From: CAZJYI01 sp964550025
Lineage (GTDB): Bacteria; Verrucomicrobiota; Kiritimatiellia; UBA8416; CAYOBW01
Length of the DNA: 58,824 nt
NCBI GenBank assembly: GCA_964550025.1
Contig: CAZJYI010000063.1
Coordinates: 1 to 58,824 of the forward strand
Reading direction: 5' to 3'
Positions 1 through 10,300 of the stretch are shown one piece after another (the stretch's first letter is position 1; each line of letters opens with the position of its first letter). Both the position numbers and the translations under genes were made by a program. Below the pieces are notes generated by a model that was not told where the DNA came from, searched no databases, and saw nothing but the letters and a program-made list of their open reading frames with translations.

Positions 1-2
1 AT

Positions 3-83
3 GTCGCGTTCGAGACCGACCATCCTTCCGCCGGCAAGATAGCCGTCCCCATCCGTATCGTCAGGCGGGGGAAGGGAAAGTGA
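3..83 (+). CDS. C-terminal end of a DUF1573-like protein (partial)
   Basis: An open frame enters from the left edge and ends at TGA 81-83. The visible 26 residues include FETDHP followed by a short strand-like IAVPIRIV segment. This pattern recalls the end of DUF1573 domains, where a 'TDhP....i.iPv' strand closes an immunoglobulin-like fold. Genes of this type often precede periplasmic thioredoxin or CcdA-like genes, and a CcdA-like gene follows here. The match rests on one short strand, so the call is tentative; any secreted beta-sandwich protein could end this way. Confidence 0.3.
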   Translation, partial: VAFETDHPSAGKIAVPIRIVRRGKGK

Positions 84-134
84 CGGTTCGGCGAGAAAGA
101 GGAGTGAGAGTTCGATACGCGAAGCCGATCTTCC

Positions 135-160
135 GTTCGAAGTTCACTGTTCGATGTTCC
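135..160. repeat. Heptamer tandem tract (TTCGAAG-type)
   Basis: Degenerate 7-nt units (TTCGAAG, TTCACTG, TTCGATG, TTCC) run in tandem. The first ATG of the next reading frame (154) lies inside this tract, so it is unlikely to be a genuine translation start. Confidence 0.55.
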
Positions 161-1092
161 ATCTGATCGCCTACCAGGATAGGCTGGGCGTCACCAAGAG
201 CCAGCCTGTGTCCATGTACGTCGACGACAAGCATGTCCTCAACGGTTACGCCGCTATCCAGAAGGGCCTATTCCCCCGCATCGACGAGGCGGTGGCGGAG
301 CGGATGGCGCCGGGGTGGGAGCCGCCCGAGCCCATTCCCATGCCGGACATGCCGGCGGAGGATGTCGCCAGGAGCCGCATGGCGACCTTCACGCTGGGCA
401 CCGTCCTCGTCGCGGGGCTCGCCGATGGCGTGAACCCTTGCGCGGTCTCGGCGCTCGTCTTCCTGATGTCACTTCTCGGCGTCGCGAAGGTCAGGGGCCG
501 TAGGCTGCTTCTGATGGGTGCCTCGTTCTGCATCGCCTCGTTCGGAACCTACTTCGCGATAGGATTCGGTTTGCTTCGGTTCTTGCACCTCTTCAAGGGC
601 TTCAAGGCTCTGAGGGACGGCGTGGAGACAGCCATGGTCCTCGCCTTGGCCATCCTCGCCTTTCTCAGCTTCCGGGACGCCATTCGCTACCGCAGGAGCC
701 ACGACGCCCATGACGTGGTGCTGCGGCTTCCAAAGAGGGGCCAAATGTGGACTCGTGCCATCATGAAGCGGGGTGTAGGCAGCCATCATCTTGTCTTGGG
801 CGGGCTTCTCATCGGAAGCGCCGTCACGGCCCTGGAGAGCGTCTGCACCGGGCAGGTCTACGTCCCGACGCTCATGGTGGTAGCAAAGGGCGGCTTCTCG
901 GCCACGGTGTGGGCCTACCTTCTCGCCTACAACGCCATGTTCGTGCTGCCCCTGGTCGTCGTCTTCGTTGCCGTGTACCTTGGCTTGCGCACGGAGGCGC
1001 TGCTCCGCTGGACCCGACGCGAGGTTGTCTGGGCGAAGGTCGCGCTGGGGACGCTCTTCGTGGGGATGGCGGGGCTCATGCTGTGGATGTAG
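154..1092 (+). CDS. CcdA/DsbD-like membrane thiol-disulfide protein with partial thioredoxin-like N-terminus (5'-truncated)
   Basis: Residues 1-50 resemble the second half of a thioredoxin/glutaredoxin fold (MYVDDKHVLNGYAAI, then a C-terminal helix). Residues 75-312 hold six or so hydrophobic helices of the CcdA/DsbD transmembrane family. Two cysteine motifs are visible: GLADGVNPCA in the first helix and SVCTGQVYVPT in a later one. These are the usual membrane Cys pair that carries reducing equivalents from cytoplasmic thioredoxin to the periplasm, for example for cytochrome c maturation. The thioredoxin half, with its own CxxC and signal peptide, is missing. No ribosome site precedes the ATG, which sits in a heptamer repeat. 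I read the gene as 5'-truncated, by deletion or misassembly. Multiheme cytochromes encoded near 32 kb could be clients; that link is inference. Confidence 0.7.
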   Translation: MFHLIAYQDRLGVTKSQPVSMYVDDKHVLNGYAAIQKGLFPRIDEAVAERMAPGWEPPEPIPMPDMPAEDVARSRMATFTLGTVLVAGLADGVNPCAVSALVFLMSLLGVAKVRGRRLLLMGASFCIASFGTYFAIGFGLLRFLHLFKGFKALRDGVETAMVLALAILAFLSFRDAIRYRRSHDAHDVVLRLPKRGQMWTRAIMKRGVGSHHLVLGGLLIGSAVTALESVCTGQVYVPTLMVVAKGGFSATVWAYLLAYNAMFVLPLVVVFVAVYLGLRTEALLRWTRREVVWAKVALGTLFVGMAGLMLWM

Positions 1093-1233
1093 GCTGACCC
1101 GGAGAGCCGCGCGAGGCCGTTTGATACGCCCGCCGGACACAGGAATACGGCATGCAGGCGAAGGTAAGACACTACAACCACACCGCTGACTACGAAAAGG
1201 TCGTTCCCTTTCTCCTCTTCGCGCTCCAGGCTT

Positions 1234-1256
1234 GCCGGATTCTAAATCCGGCCTAC
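1234..1256 (-). repeat. GTAG-type REP hairpin (single)
   Basis: On the minus strand this reads GTAG followed by a perfect stem, GCCGGATT-TAG-AATCCGGC. It is the GTAG-head plus palindrome architecture of REP elements. The rest of 1093-1359 shows no gene. Confidence 0.7.
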
Positions 1257-1359
1257 GGATGAGCGCGTCAGCCATCCCGGCTTTGGACGGCCACGGCATC
1301 GTCATACGGCCCGGATGCTCTCGGCAGCATGGCTGCAATGACGGCTAGCGCCATTCGGG

Positions 1360-2043
1360 CTAGGGCGAGCCGGTCTCTATCCAACGCTCACTCGCTTTGC
1401 GCAGGGCGGCAACGTCGGGGAGATTGAGCTTGATTCGGATGTTCCTGTGGTATGTTTCGACCGTCTTGATGCCGAGGCCGAGGCTCTCGGCTATCTCCCG
1501 CGGCCTCAACCCTCCGCCGATGAGCTGAAAAACATGCAGCTCGCGATCCGACAGGCCTTCGATGGGCGTTGGCGCTGTCTTTCTGCGCCCCCGTATTGCC
1601 GAATCGATAAACCGCGAGCTCAGTCTTCTGTTCAGGTACGTCTGCCCTGCCATAACGGTCCGGACCGCCTCCAGGATCTGCGTGCCCGCCTCGTACTTCT
1701 CGATGAACCCGTTGGCGCCCGACCGCAGCACTCGTTCCGCGTACACGTCGCCTCTCCGGATGGTCATGACGAGGATTCTGAGCCTCTCATGGCGGGCCGC
1801 GCACTCTTTCACCAGTTCGAGCCCATCTTCGTTGCCGAGAAGCAGGTCGATGATCACCAGATCGGGGTCCTTCGCTTCAATCAGGCTCAATGCTTCCTTC
1901 CTGCACCCTGCCTCACCGCACACGCTGATGTCCTCGCACGCCTGGAGGATGTAACGGATGCCGGCCCGCATCACCGGGTGGTCATCCACGATCAGGACGT
2001 TGACAGCCCCGTCGCTCTCAGAGTTCTTCGTCGAGTCCGGCAA
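1360..2043 (-). CDS. NarL/FixJ-family response regulator (receiver + LuxR HTH)
   Basis: The receiver domain starts VNVLIVDDHPVMRAG. It has the acidic pair DD, the phospho-acceptor Asp in VIIDLLLG, the switch Thr in ILVMT and the conserved Lys in GFIEK. The C-terminal 65 residues form a LuxR-type helix-turn-helix (LSDRELHVFQLIGGG, then PREIAESLGLGIKTVETY). The start is uncertain. The frame is open to a TTG at 2067, but a TTG at 2043 has GGGAAGGGAG about 6 nt upstream, and I prefer it. Such regulators are normally phosphorylated by HisKA_3 kinases, and one is encoded at 20092. The gene is divergent from the secreted-protein cluster at 2369 and may control it. Both links are inferences. Confidence 0.88.
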   Translation of the reverse strand: MPDSTKNSESDGAVNVLIVDDHPVMRAGIRYILQACEDISVCGEAGCRKEALSLIEAKDPDLVIIDLLLGNEDGLELVKECAARHERLRILVMTIRRGDVYAERVLRSGANGFIEKYEAGTQILEAVRTVMAGQTYLNRRLSSRFIDSAIRGRRKTAPTPIEGLSDRELHVFQLIGGGLRPREIAESLGLGIKTVETYHRNIRIKLNLPDVAALRKASERWIETGSP

Positions 2044-2201
2044 CGACAACTCCCTTCCCTGCGGCAAGCACGCGCCAGCACTGTGACGGTGTACTACAGA
2101 GTGATACTCTCAAGGTCGCCATAATCCCGACACCTGCCACGGATTGCAACCTCTTAATCCTGAAGATCCTGTCAGGAAAGACCTCACATGCCCCCTTGAT
2201 G

Positions 2202-2252
2202 TTTAAGGGCGTTGAAGACGGCTTTTAAGGGTTCTGGCCCGATAGACAAGAG
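2202..2252 (+). promoter_or_regulatory. Candidate regulatory element: repeated TTTAAGGG and GATAGAC
   Basis: The 325-nt space between the divergent regulator and the FG-GAP gene contains TTTAAGGG twice (near 2202 and 2224), followed by CCCGATAGACAAGAG. A clearly similar block (CTTTAAGGG, about 11 nt, TGATAGAC) occurs at 18217-18250 ahead of a sensor kinase. The two copies share roughly three quarters of about 36 positions. It may be a promoter or an operator. It does not fit sigma-54 or sigma-28 spacing. A short ATGACA/TGTCAT hairpin follows near 2273-2306. Confidence 0.35.
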
Positions 2253-2368
2253 TCGCGTTACTTCTTAGCTTAATGACACTGAAACAGGGGCATTGTCATC
2301 CGGGGCCGCAGAAGTACCGCGGTCGAGAGGTTTTCACGATGCCCCACGTGTTCGGAGGAGGTCGTACC

Positions 2369-5300
2369 ATGGAGAAGAAAGTGAATGCCGCGGTCGTGGC
2401 CCTGGGGATGCTGGGAACGATACTGTCGGGACATGTGTTCGCGCTCGAGGAGCGCCCGCTCATTGTCGAGGGTGACGTGCTGCCGAGTGAACGGCTGGCT
2501 TTGCCGGACCTGGCGGGTGCCGAGACGCCCGCTGCTGCCGAGAGGCTGACGGATGCGGCACTTTCGGCGGAGGATCAGGTTTCGTTGGGGCAGGCGATGT
2601 CGCTGGCCCGCCGCGCGATTCGACGGGTGACGGAAGGGCAGGCGGAGATGGAGCAGAACCGCGATGCACTCTTTCTCGCCTCCAATCCCTATCAACACCT
2701 GGGCATTCGCTTCACGGAACAAGGACCACGGATCAGTTCCACGTACAAAGGGCGCGACTGGCAGGCGCTGTTTCGCCTGTCCGACCGTTCGAAGCCGGAG
2801 GTCATTGCGGCGAAAGGCACTCGCCTGGAATACAGCTACGGCAATGTGATTGCCTGGTACGACAACCGAAGCGATGGACTGGAGCAGGGCTTCATTCTCA
2901 CAGAACGCGCTGTAGAAGCGGGCGACCACGTAGAGCTTCGGGTTGCCGTTGAAGGGTTGGCGCTTCGCGGCGACGGCGAGAGTCTTCTCCTGGCGGATGC
3001 GGACGGGCGTACCGTCTTGAGCTACGGCAAGCTCAAGGTATGGGACGCCGACGGCAGAGTCCTGCCCTCTACGCTGGCGGTTGGGAGCAATGACATCATC
3101 ATCAGCGTCGATGACGCCCGCGCCCGTTACCCCATCACTATCGACCCGCTCATCGTCTCGCAGGAGGCCACGCTCGGCCCGGCGGTGACCGGCTCAGGCT
3201 CGCGGGATGATCATTTTGGCCACTCCGTATCGATTTCAGGCGACACGGTTGTCGTTGGGGCTTACCAGGATGACAATGTGGAGGCGGAATCCGGCACGGC
3301 ATATGTGTTCTTGCGCACCGGCACTGTCTGGAGTCTGCAGCAGAGGCTTACCGCCTACCCCCAGAAGCACTTCGGCCACTTCGGCTATTCGGTTTCGATT
3401 GCGGGAGACACGCTTATTGTTGGAACCGAAGACTCACGCTGCGCTTACGTCTTTTCACGTACGGGTGCCGTCTGGTCGCAACAGCAGAAGCTGGAACCGA
3501 ACGACCGGCCCGCCAACGAGAGTTTCGGGCGTTCCGTCTCCCTCTGGGGAGATACGGCAATTGTCGGGGCGGAGCTGGACGATGACAGGGGGAGCTACTC
3601 GGGAAGCGTCTACGTCTTCGTACGCTCCGGATCCGCCTGGACTCAACAACGAAAGCTCACCGCCGGCGACGGGGCGGCGTATGACTATTTCGGCCGGTCA
3701 GTTTCCATCGAAAGCAACACCGTCGTCGTTGGTGCACACGGCAATGACGATAGCGGCTACACGTCGGGGAGTGCGTACGTTTTCGTGCGATCGGGCAGCA
3801 TCTGGACCCAGCAGGAAAAGCTCTCCGCTCCCGATGGAGCAGCCTGGGACCATTTCGGCTACTCGGTTTCCGTCTCGAAGGACACGGTCATTGTGGGGGC
3901 ACACGAAGATGATGACGATGGGGAGGACTCCGGTAGCGCGCACGTGTATGTCCGGTCAGGTACGGATTGGAATCACGAGGCGAAACTGACAAGCACGAAT
4001 GCCGCCGCTGGCGACTACTTCGGCCATTCTGTTTCCGTCGCGGACGACACGGTCGTTGTTGGCGCTTACGGAGACGACGACAACGGGAGCGAGTCCGGCA
4101 GCGCGTACGTCTTTGTCCGTTCGGGTACGAACTGGAATCCGGAGGCGAAACTGGTCGCCGGGGATGGCGCGAGTTACGACTACTTTGGCCATTCAGTCGC
4201 CGTTGCGGCCGACACGGTCGTTGTTGGGGTGTACCGAGATGACGACACCGGAGAGGATTCGGGAAGCGCCTCTGTTTTCACTCGCAACGGCGGCATTTGG
4301 GGGCGGCAACAGAAACTGACCGGCGGAGATGCGGCGGCGGGAGATTACTTTGGTGGATCTGTCTCCATCTCAGGTGACACGGCCCTCGTCGGGGCTTACG
4401 GAGACGACGACGGGCGGGGGGAGGATTCCGGTAGTGCGTATGTGTTCATCCACACAGGCGGTGTCTGGAACCTGCAGCAGAAACTGACTGCCGGTGACGG
4501 TGCGGACAGCGACTGGTTCGGGTCGTCCGTTTCGCTTTCCGGCGATACAGCTCTCATCGGCGCGCGCGGGGACGATGTCGGTTCAACCAACGGTCAGGGC
4601 AGCGCGTATGTGTTCACCCGTACCGGCGGAGTCTGGAATCTGCAGCAGAAACTGACCGCGAGTGACGGCGCGTATGGAGACGGGTTCGGCAAGGCGGTAT
4701 CTCTCGACGGCGATGCCGCGGTCATTGGGGCATGGCTTGACACTACCCGTACCACCACCGCTCACGGCAGCGCGTACGTATTCACTCGCACGGGCGGCGT
4801 GTGGGGCGAGCAGCAGAGACTGACCGCCAGTGACGCCGGGGTGGGGGACCGGTTCGGGGCAGCGGTCTCCATCGCCGGCGACACGATTGTCGTCGGAGCA
4901 TACAGCGACGACACAGGCACAACCAACGATCAAGGCAGCGCCTATGTATTCGTCCGTACGGGCGGCGTCTGGAATCAGCAGCAAAAGCTGACCGCCGCCG
5001 ACGGGTCGGCGGATGACTGGTTCGGCGCCTCGGTTTCGGTATCGGATGACACGGCCCTCATTGGGTCCTACAAAGACGACACAGGTTCAACGAACAATCA
5101 CGGCAGTGCGTACGTATTCGCCCGTGCCGGCGGTGTCTGGAGTGAACAGCAGAAGCTGGTCGCAGGCGATGGGGCGGCGAATGACGAATTCGGCTATTCA
5201 GTCGCTGTCTCCGGGAACACGGCCGTCATCGGGGCTGACCGGGACAGCACAGGTTCCATAAGTACCCACGGCAGCGCGTATGTGTTCACCCGTGTGGGCG

Positions 5301-5866
5301 GCATCTGGCACGAACAGCACAAGCTACTCGGGGGCCGTGAGCGGGTCGGCTCATTCGGGTACTCGGTATCGTTGTGGGACAACGTGGTGCTTGTGGGGGC
5401 GCGCCAGGAGAACGGTGGTCCCGTCCCCGGAGGGGGTTCCGTTACCGATCAAGGCAGAGCCTACATCTTCCGCCTGACCGACGATTCTGCAATACCCGAC
5501 CTCGACAGTGACGGGATCGACGACCGCTGGGAGTCTCGATACGGCCTGAGCTCCGGGAACCCCAATGACGCGACGAACAATCCCGACGGGGACCTGTTCG
5601 ACAACCTGTCCGAATACATCGCCGACACCAACCCGACGAATCCCGCCTCCTTCTTCCGCATTGGGGGACTAGAGGTCCATAGCCCGGCGACACTCTCCTG
5701 GCAGGGCTCCACGGCCCGTGTCTACAGCGTGGCGTACCGCAGCAACCTGGTTTCGGGAAGTTGGCAGCCGCTCGTCGCGGACTTGCAGGGCAGCAACCTG
5801 ATGAGCGTGATGGACGGTGCCAACACGCCGCCCCGTTTCTACCGCGTGGGAGTGTCGTTGCCGTGA
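2369..5866 (+). CDS. Secreted FG-GAP repeat protein with 14 blades and C-terminal module
   Basis: ATG 2369 is chosen because GGAGGAGG lies 7-9 nt upstream and it opens a signal peptide (MEKKVNAAVVALGMLG...HVFA). A mature N-terminal domain of about 230 residues follows (LGIRFTEQGPRI ... PITIDPLI), of a type that commonly precedes FG-GAP repeats. Then come 14 repeats of about 50-56 residues with the pattern FGxSVSxxGDTxxVGAxxDD....GSAYVFxRxGxxWxxQQKL. Fourteen is the right number for two seven-bladed integrin-like beta-propellers. The Asp-rich loops could bind calcium. The tail has an Asp-rich linker (DLDSDGIDDRWESRYGL) and a C-terminal module ending RFYRVGVSLP that is shared with the next two secreted proteins. 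It probably acts outside the cell as an adhesin or ligand-binding protein; the ligand is unknown. Confidence 0.88.
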   Translation: MEKKVNAAVVALGMLGTILSGHVFALEERPLIVEGDVLPSERLALPDLAGAETPAAAERLTDAALSAEDQVSLGQAMSLARRAIRRVTEGQAEMEQNRDALFLASNPYQHLGIRFTEQGPRISSTYKGRDWQALFRLSDRSKPEVIAAKGTRLEYSYGNVIAWYDNRSDGLEQGFILTERAVEAGDHVELRVAVEGLALRGDGESLLLADADGRTVLSYGKLKVWDADGRVLPSTLAVGSNDIIISVDDARARYPITIDPLIVSQEATLGPAVTGSGSRDDHFGHSVSISGDTVVVGAYQDDNVEAESGTAYVFLRTGTVWSLQQRLTAYPQKHFGHFGYSVSIAGDTLIVGTEDSRCAYVFSRTGAVWSQQQKLEPNDRPANESFGRSVSLWGDTAIVGAELDDDRGSYSGSVYVFVRSGSAWTQQRKLTAGDGAAYDYFGRSVSIESNTVVVGAHGNDDSGYTSGSAYVFVRSGSIWTQQEKLSAPDGAAWDHFGYSVSVSKDTVIVGAHEDDDDGEDSGSAHVYVRSGTDWNHEAKLTSTNAAAGDYFGHSVSVADDTVVVGAYGDDDNGSESGSAYVFVRSGTNWNPEAKLVAGDGASYDYFGHSVAVAADTVVVGVYRDDDTGEDSGSASVFTRNGGIWGRQQKLTGGDAAAGDYFGGSVSISGDTALVGAYGDDDGRGEDSGSAYVFIHTGGVWNLQQKLTAGDGADSDWFGSSVSLSGDTALIGARGDDVGSTNGQGSAYVFTRTGGVWNLQQKLTASDGAYGDGFGKAVSLDGDAAVIGAWLDTTRTTTAHGSAYVFTRTGGVWGEQQRLTASDAGVGDRFGAAVSIAGDTIVVGAYSDDTGTTNDQGSAYVFVRTGGVWNQQQKLTAADGSADDWFGASVSVSDDTALIGSYKDDTGSTNNHGSAYVFARAGGVWSEQQKLVAGDGAANDEFGYSVAVSGNTAVIGADRDSTGSISTHGSAYVFTRVGGIWHEQHKLLGGRERVGSFGYSVSLWDNVVLVGARQENGGPVPGGGSVTDQGRAYIFRLTDDSAIPDLDSDGIDDRWESRYGLSSGNPNDATNNPDGDLFDNLSEYIADTNPTNPASFFRIGGLEVHSPATLSWQGSTARVYSVAYRSNLVSGSWQPLVADLQGSNLMSVMDGANTPPRFYRVGVSLP

Positions 5867-5958
5867 ATCGAATACAGAGCGAGGAAGGCGACGACCATGG
5901 AACCTGGCGGACAGGTGTGACAGCACGTGAGTCGACAGAGGAAACGGAGAGAAAGAAG

Positions 5959-7272
5959 ATGCACAGCATGGGATTCATGCAGGCACTGTGGCTCGCGGTC
6001 GCGATCATCGCCACTGCTGCGGGCGTGCGCGAGGCGATGGCAGTCGATCCTTATGTCAATGCCCTGTCGGTCGAGATCTGGATGCATCGGTCCGCCGAAA
6101 CGACGGACAGCGAGTGGGATACAGCGACCTTCGTATACTCCGACGGCGACGACCCGCTAGGTATGTACTTGTTCACCCGCGGGGATCCCGCGGTACGCGT
6201 AGAAACAAACAACATGGTCACATGGTACTACACCGACGCAGAGGTGGCTCCCTATGCCTTCTCGAACTACCTGCATGTGTACAATTACCTCATCGAGCAG
6301 TCCACCACCCACTTGCTTCGCGACTGGGGAATCAACTTCGGCTACCGCGGTCTAACGGTCTCACAACAGCCGATACCACCGGAGCACGTGACCGTGTCGA
6401 GCGGGCAGGAACACCTGACGGTCGAATGGGATTTTCCGGTGACGTACGACAGTGGCGCGGTCATTTTCTATGCCAGCCCGACAAGGAGCACCAACCACTG
6501 GCGGCGGGTCAACGGTCTAAAATGGTGGATCAACCCGTTCGGCCCGGGGCACCACACCTACGTGTTGGGTGACGGCAGCGACCTGTATGGCGGCTTCCAT
6601 CGCGATATACCACGTCATTGGCCACGTGTCTACATATGGGTCGCCGTACGTGTGCCGCAAGACCGTGACTACGTGTCAGAACCGGCTTGGGGACGGTTTG
6701 CCGACTCGTTTGATGACGTGATGTTCAAGTGGGATAGATACACGGATCTCTGGGGAAAGGGCCACCCGCCGCAGACGATTCAAGCCGGGCAGACGCTCTC
6801 GATCACGAACCTCCACATCCCCATTGCAGCGAATGTGCCGGGGAATCTCTACCTCCGGCCCGAGGAAGGGACCATCCTGCCACTCGGAACGAATATCGTA
6901 GAGATCGATTTCTACACGGATTTCTATGCGAAGTACGTTGATGACGTGTACACGAGCTTCGTCGTCATCGTCCAGCAGGCTCTCGATCCATCACTCGACG
7001 AGGACGGCGATGGGTTTCTCAACGGGCTCGAGTCCCAGTACGGGAGCGATCCTCGAAGCCCGGACTCAACGCCGGCGTTGGTCATCGAACAGGAACGCCC
7101 GACGACCCTCGCCTTCCCGAGTGCTTCCGGGCGCCTTTACCGCATACAGAGCTGCGTCAACCTGGGTCTTCCGTGGAACACCATCGAATCCGTGAACGGC
7201 ACGGGGGGGCGAGTGACCCGCAGATACGGCATTGACGATGAAAGCAAGTTCTATCGGATTGTATCGCCCTGA
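5959..7272 (+). CDS. Secreted protein of unknown function with TSP3-like linker and C-terminal FYR module
   Basis: The frame is open further upstream, but ATG 5959 follows an A/G-rich GGAGAGAAAG and opens a clear signal peptide (MHSMGFMQALWLAVAIIATAAG...AMA). The mature part is about 410 residues and rich in Trp, Tyr and His. I do not recognise the main domain; its strand-rich look suggests an extracellular beta fold. Near the end an acidic linker (LDEDGDGFLNGLESQYGSDP) is followed by a module with LYRIQSCVNLG and the terminal FYRIVSP. The same arrangement ends the FG-GAP protein upstream and the giant protein downstream. The three genes lie on one strand with short gaps (92 and 117 nt), so they may be co-expressed and share an export or anchoring route. 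Confidence 0.75.
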   Translation: MHSMGFMQALWLAVAIIATAAGVREAMAVDPYVNALSVEIWMHRSAETTDSEWDTATFVYSDGDDPLGMYLFTRGDPAVRVETNNMVTWYYTDAEVAPYAFSNYLHVYNYLIEQSTTHLLRDWGINFGYRGLTVSQQPIPPEHVTVSSGQEHLTVEWDFPVTYDSGAVIFYASPTRSTNHWRRVNGLKWWINPFGPGHHTYVLGDGSDLYGGFHRDIPRHWPRVYIWVAVRVPQDRDYVSEPAWGRFADSFDDVMFKWDRYTDLWGKGHPPQTIQAGQTLSITNLHIPIAANVPGNLYLRPEEGTILPLGTNIVEIDFYTDFYAKYVDDVYTSFVVIVQQALDPSLDEDGDGFLNGLESQYGSDPRSPDSTPALVIEQERPTTLAFPSASGRLYRIQSCVNLGLPWNTIESVNGTGGRVTRRYGIDDESKFYRIVSP

Positions 7273-7389
7273 TGGAAGAACCTGCCTGCCTGAAAGCAGG
7301 CTGGATCTTCCGCCAGAGCGTGAACGGCCAGGGCCGCCCGTGCTCGGCGATCACGGGCCGCGGCCGGAATCAACATTAGTGAGGTGGTT

Positions 7390-10300
7390 GTGAGAAGATA
7401 CCTGATGCTGGTTCTGTGTTGTTCGCTCCACGGGAGTGCGGTCGCCAGAGACAGGAGCTTCGCCTCTAACCCCGGTGAGCGCGAGAGAATGGTCGCGTCG
7501 TTGCGCAAGAAAGCCGAAGCGAAGAAAGCGGAAGCGCAAGCGTGGGCCAGGGCGCGTGGACTCAAGATCCGTACTGATGACGGATCGCGCGTCAAAGAGC
7601 TGATGGAAATCAGAAACGGTCGCCCCATCTACTACACGACATGCAATGCCAGCGCGGCGATCTCAACCAAAGCCAACCTGGTTCGTAATGCGCCACCCTA
7701 TAGTGTAGATGGTTTCGGAGTTACAGTAGGGGTCTGGGATGCCGGCGCAGTACGATCGACGCACCAGGAGTTTGGTGGAAGAGTCACTCTCAAGGAGATT
7801 ACAGCCAATCATTGGCACGCCACTCATGTTGGCGGGACAATCGGTGCATCCGGCGTACAAGTTGCAGCCAGGGGTATGGCCCCCGCGGTAATGATCGATT
7901 CCTATCACTGGGATGATGATGAGGCCGAGATGACCCTGGCCGGTGCTTCTGCACCCAATAAGGCTGGTCGTATTTACCTGTCGAATCACTCCTACGGTAT
8001 CGTTACCGGATGGGATGACGGTGACTGGCACGGTACCGACGGTTTCGGACAATACAGCCAGTCTACCAGGGCGTGGGACGAGGTCGTCTACAGCGCCCCC
8101 TACTATCTTCCGTTCAAGAGTTCCGGCAACGACAGGGACGAGGATCAGTACAAGAACGGTTACGATACCATCCCGGAGAAGGGGAGCGCCAAGAACGTCA
8201 TCACGGTTGGTGCTGTCAATGATGCGCGCGGGATGACGGCGTTCAGCTCATGGGGGCCGAGTGATGACGGGCGCATAAAACCCGATATCGTTGCCAACGG
8301 CTACGATGTATACTCGACCGATAGCGGTTACAACTCCGACTATGAGACCTCCGATGGAACCAGCATGTCCTCTCCCAACGCCTGCGGTTCCGCCGCGTTG
8401 CTTGTCGATCTGTACGACGACCTCCTCCCCGGTCGGGCCATGCGGGCCAGCACACTGAAAGGGCTGATTATTCATACTGCAGTTGATCTGGGGCGGCCGG
8501 GCCCTGACTACGAGTATGGATGGGGCTTGATGGACACGAAAGCTGCCGCGGATCTCATTCTGGATTACGCAGGTGGCGATTCTGTTCGGATGAGTGAGGT
8601 CAGGCTGAGCTCATCAACGCCGCGGCATACAGCATCATTCACTGCCGATGGATCTCTGCCCATCCGCGTAACAGTCTGCTGGACAGATCCGCCGGGGTCC
8701 GCGACGTCTCTGAATGATAGCCGCATACCTCGGATTGTGAACGATCTCGACCTCAGGATGACAGGTCCCGGAGGTACCTATTATCCCTACAAACTCAGCT
8801 ACAGTAGTCCATCCTCGGTCGCTACCACGTACGGCGAGAACAACGTCGATAATGTTGAACAGATCTACATTGCCACACCTTCGCCCGGAGCATATACGGT
8901 CACAGTGGATTACGATGGATCGCTCTACGACGGCGAACAGTGGTTCTCCATGTTGATGTCGGAGGCTGTCACGCATACCGTGACCTTCCGGCCGGGAGCG
9001 CGCGGCTCGATCTCATCAGCTAATGATGGTGTCAACTACTCTGTGAACGTCCATGACGGCGCTGCCGCTCCCGCCGCTCCCCTGGTTACCGTGGCTCCCG
9101 GCTGGGTCCACACGGGTTGGAGTCCCGCACTTCCGTCGACCATCCGCTCTGATGTTGTCACAACGGCGACATATGGCAGAAACACTGGCACTTACAGCGG
9201 CGGTTCAGGAACCGAGGCCGACCCCTATCAAATCGCCACTAAAGGCGACCTGTTGTCCCTGGCTGACAATACAGGTGACTATGACAAGCGCTTCCTCATG
9301 ACCGCTGACATTGATTTGTCGGGAAGAAGCTTCAGAACTGCGGTGATTGCTCCTGACAGGGACAGTTCGAGCTCCGGTTTTCAGGGAGTCAAATTCACCG
9401 GCGTGTTTGACGGGGATGGGCACGTAGTCAGGAACCTCACCATAGATACTGACGGAGCCCACAACGACTATCTCGGACTGTTCGGATGTCTTGCTGGCTC
9501 AAGCGCGCAGATCGCAAACCTTGGGGTTGAGAATGTGTCCGTCACAGGCGGGGACCATTCGGAACTTCTCGGTGGCCTGTGCGGATTCAATCAGTATGGC
9601 ACGATAAGCCGTTGCTACTCAGTCGGATCAGTCAGCGGTGGTGCCCGCGCTTACTCAATCGGTGGCCTGTGTGGGGCCAACAAAGGCACGGTGAGTGGTT
9701 GCTACTCGACCGGATCAGTCAGCGGTGGAGAGGGGGCATACCGCTTGGGCGGCCTGTGCGGCTATAATATTGACGGCGCGATAGACGGTTGCTACGCGAC
9801 CGGATCGGTCAGCGGCGGACATTCGGTAGAAGATGCGGGCGGCCTTTGCGGGTACAATTGGCATGGCACGATAAGCGACTGCTACTCGACTGGATCAGTG
9901 AGAACTGAACATGGAAGATATATGGGCGGCCTTTGCGGGCGGTTCAATTTCGGCGAGATAAGCCGCTGTTATTCAACCGGATCAGTCAGCGGCGGTGCAT
10001 CTTATCAGGGCGGCCTTGTGGGGCATTTGCAGGCAGGCACGATAAGCAATTCCTTCTGGGATACGCAGACATCTGGTAGGTCAACAAGTGCAGGTGGCAC
10101 AGGCAAAACCACCGCCCAGATGCGGACCCAGTCGACATTCACCGATGCAGGATGGGACTTTGTCGGTGAGGCAGCCAACGGTACGGACAGCACGTGGTAC
10201 ATGGCCGGCTATCCGGCTTTGTACGGTTTCATCGCACCGGCACTGGATACGCTTGCAATCACAGGCCCGGCGTCCATCAACGAAGGGACCAGCGCATCCT

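Noticed and set aside
2224..2245. Sigma-28 (FliA) promoter because of CCGATAG
   Set aside because: The distance between the TAAGG box and CCGATA is about 5 nt too short and the -35 box does not match.
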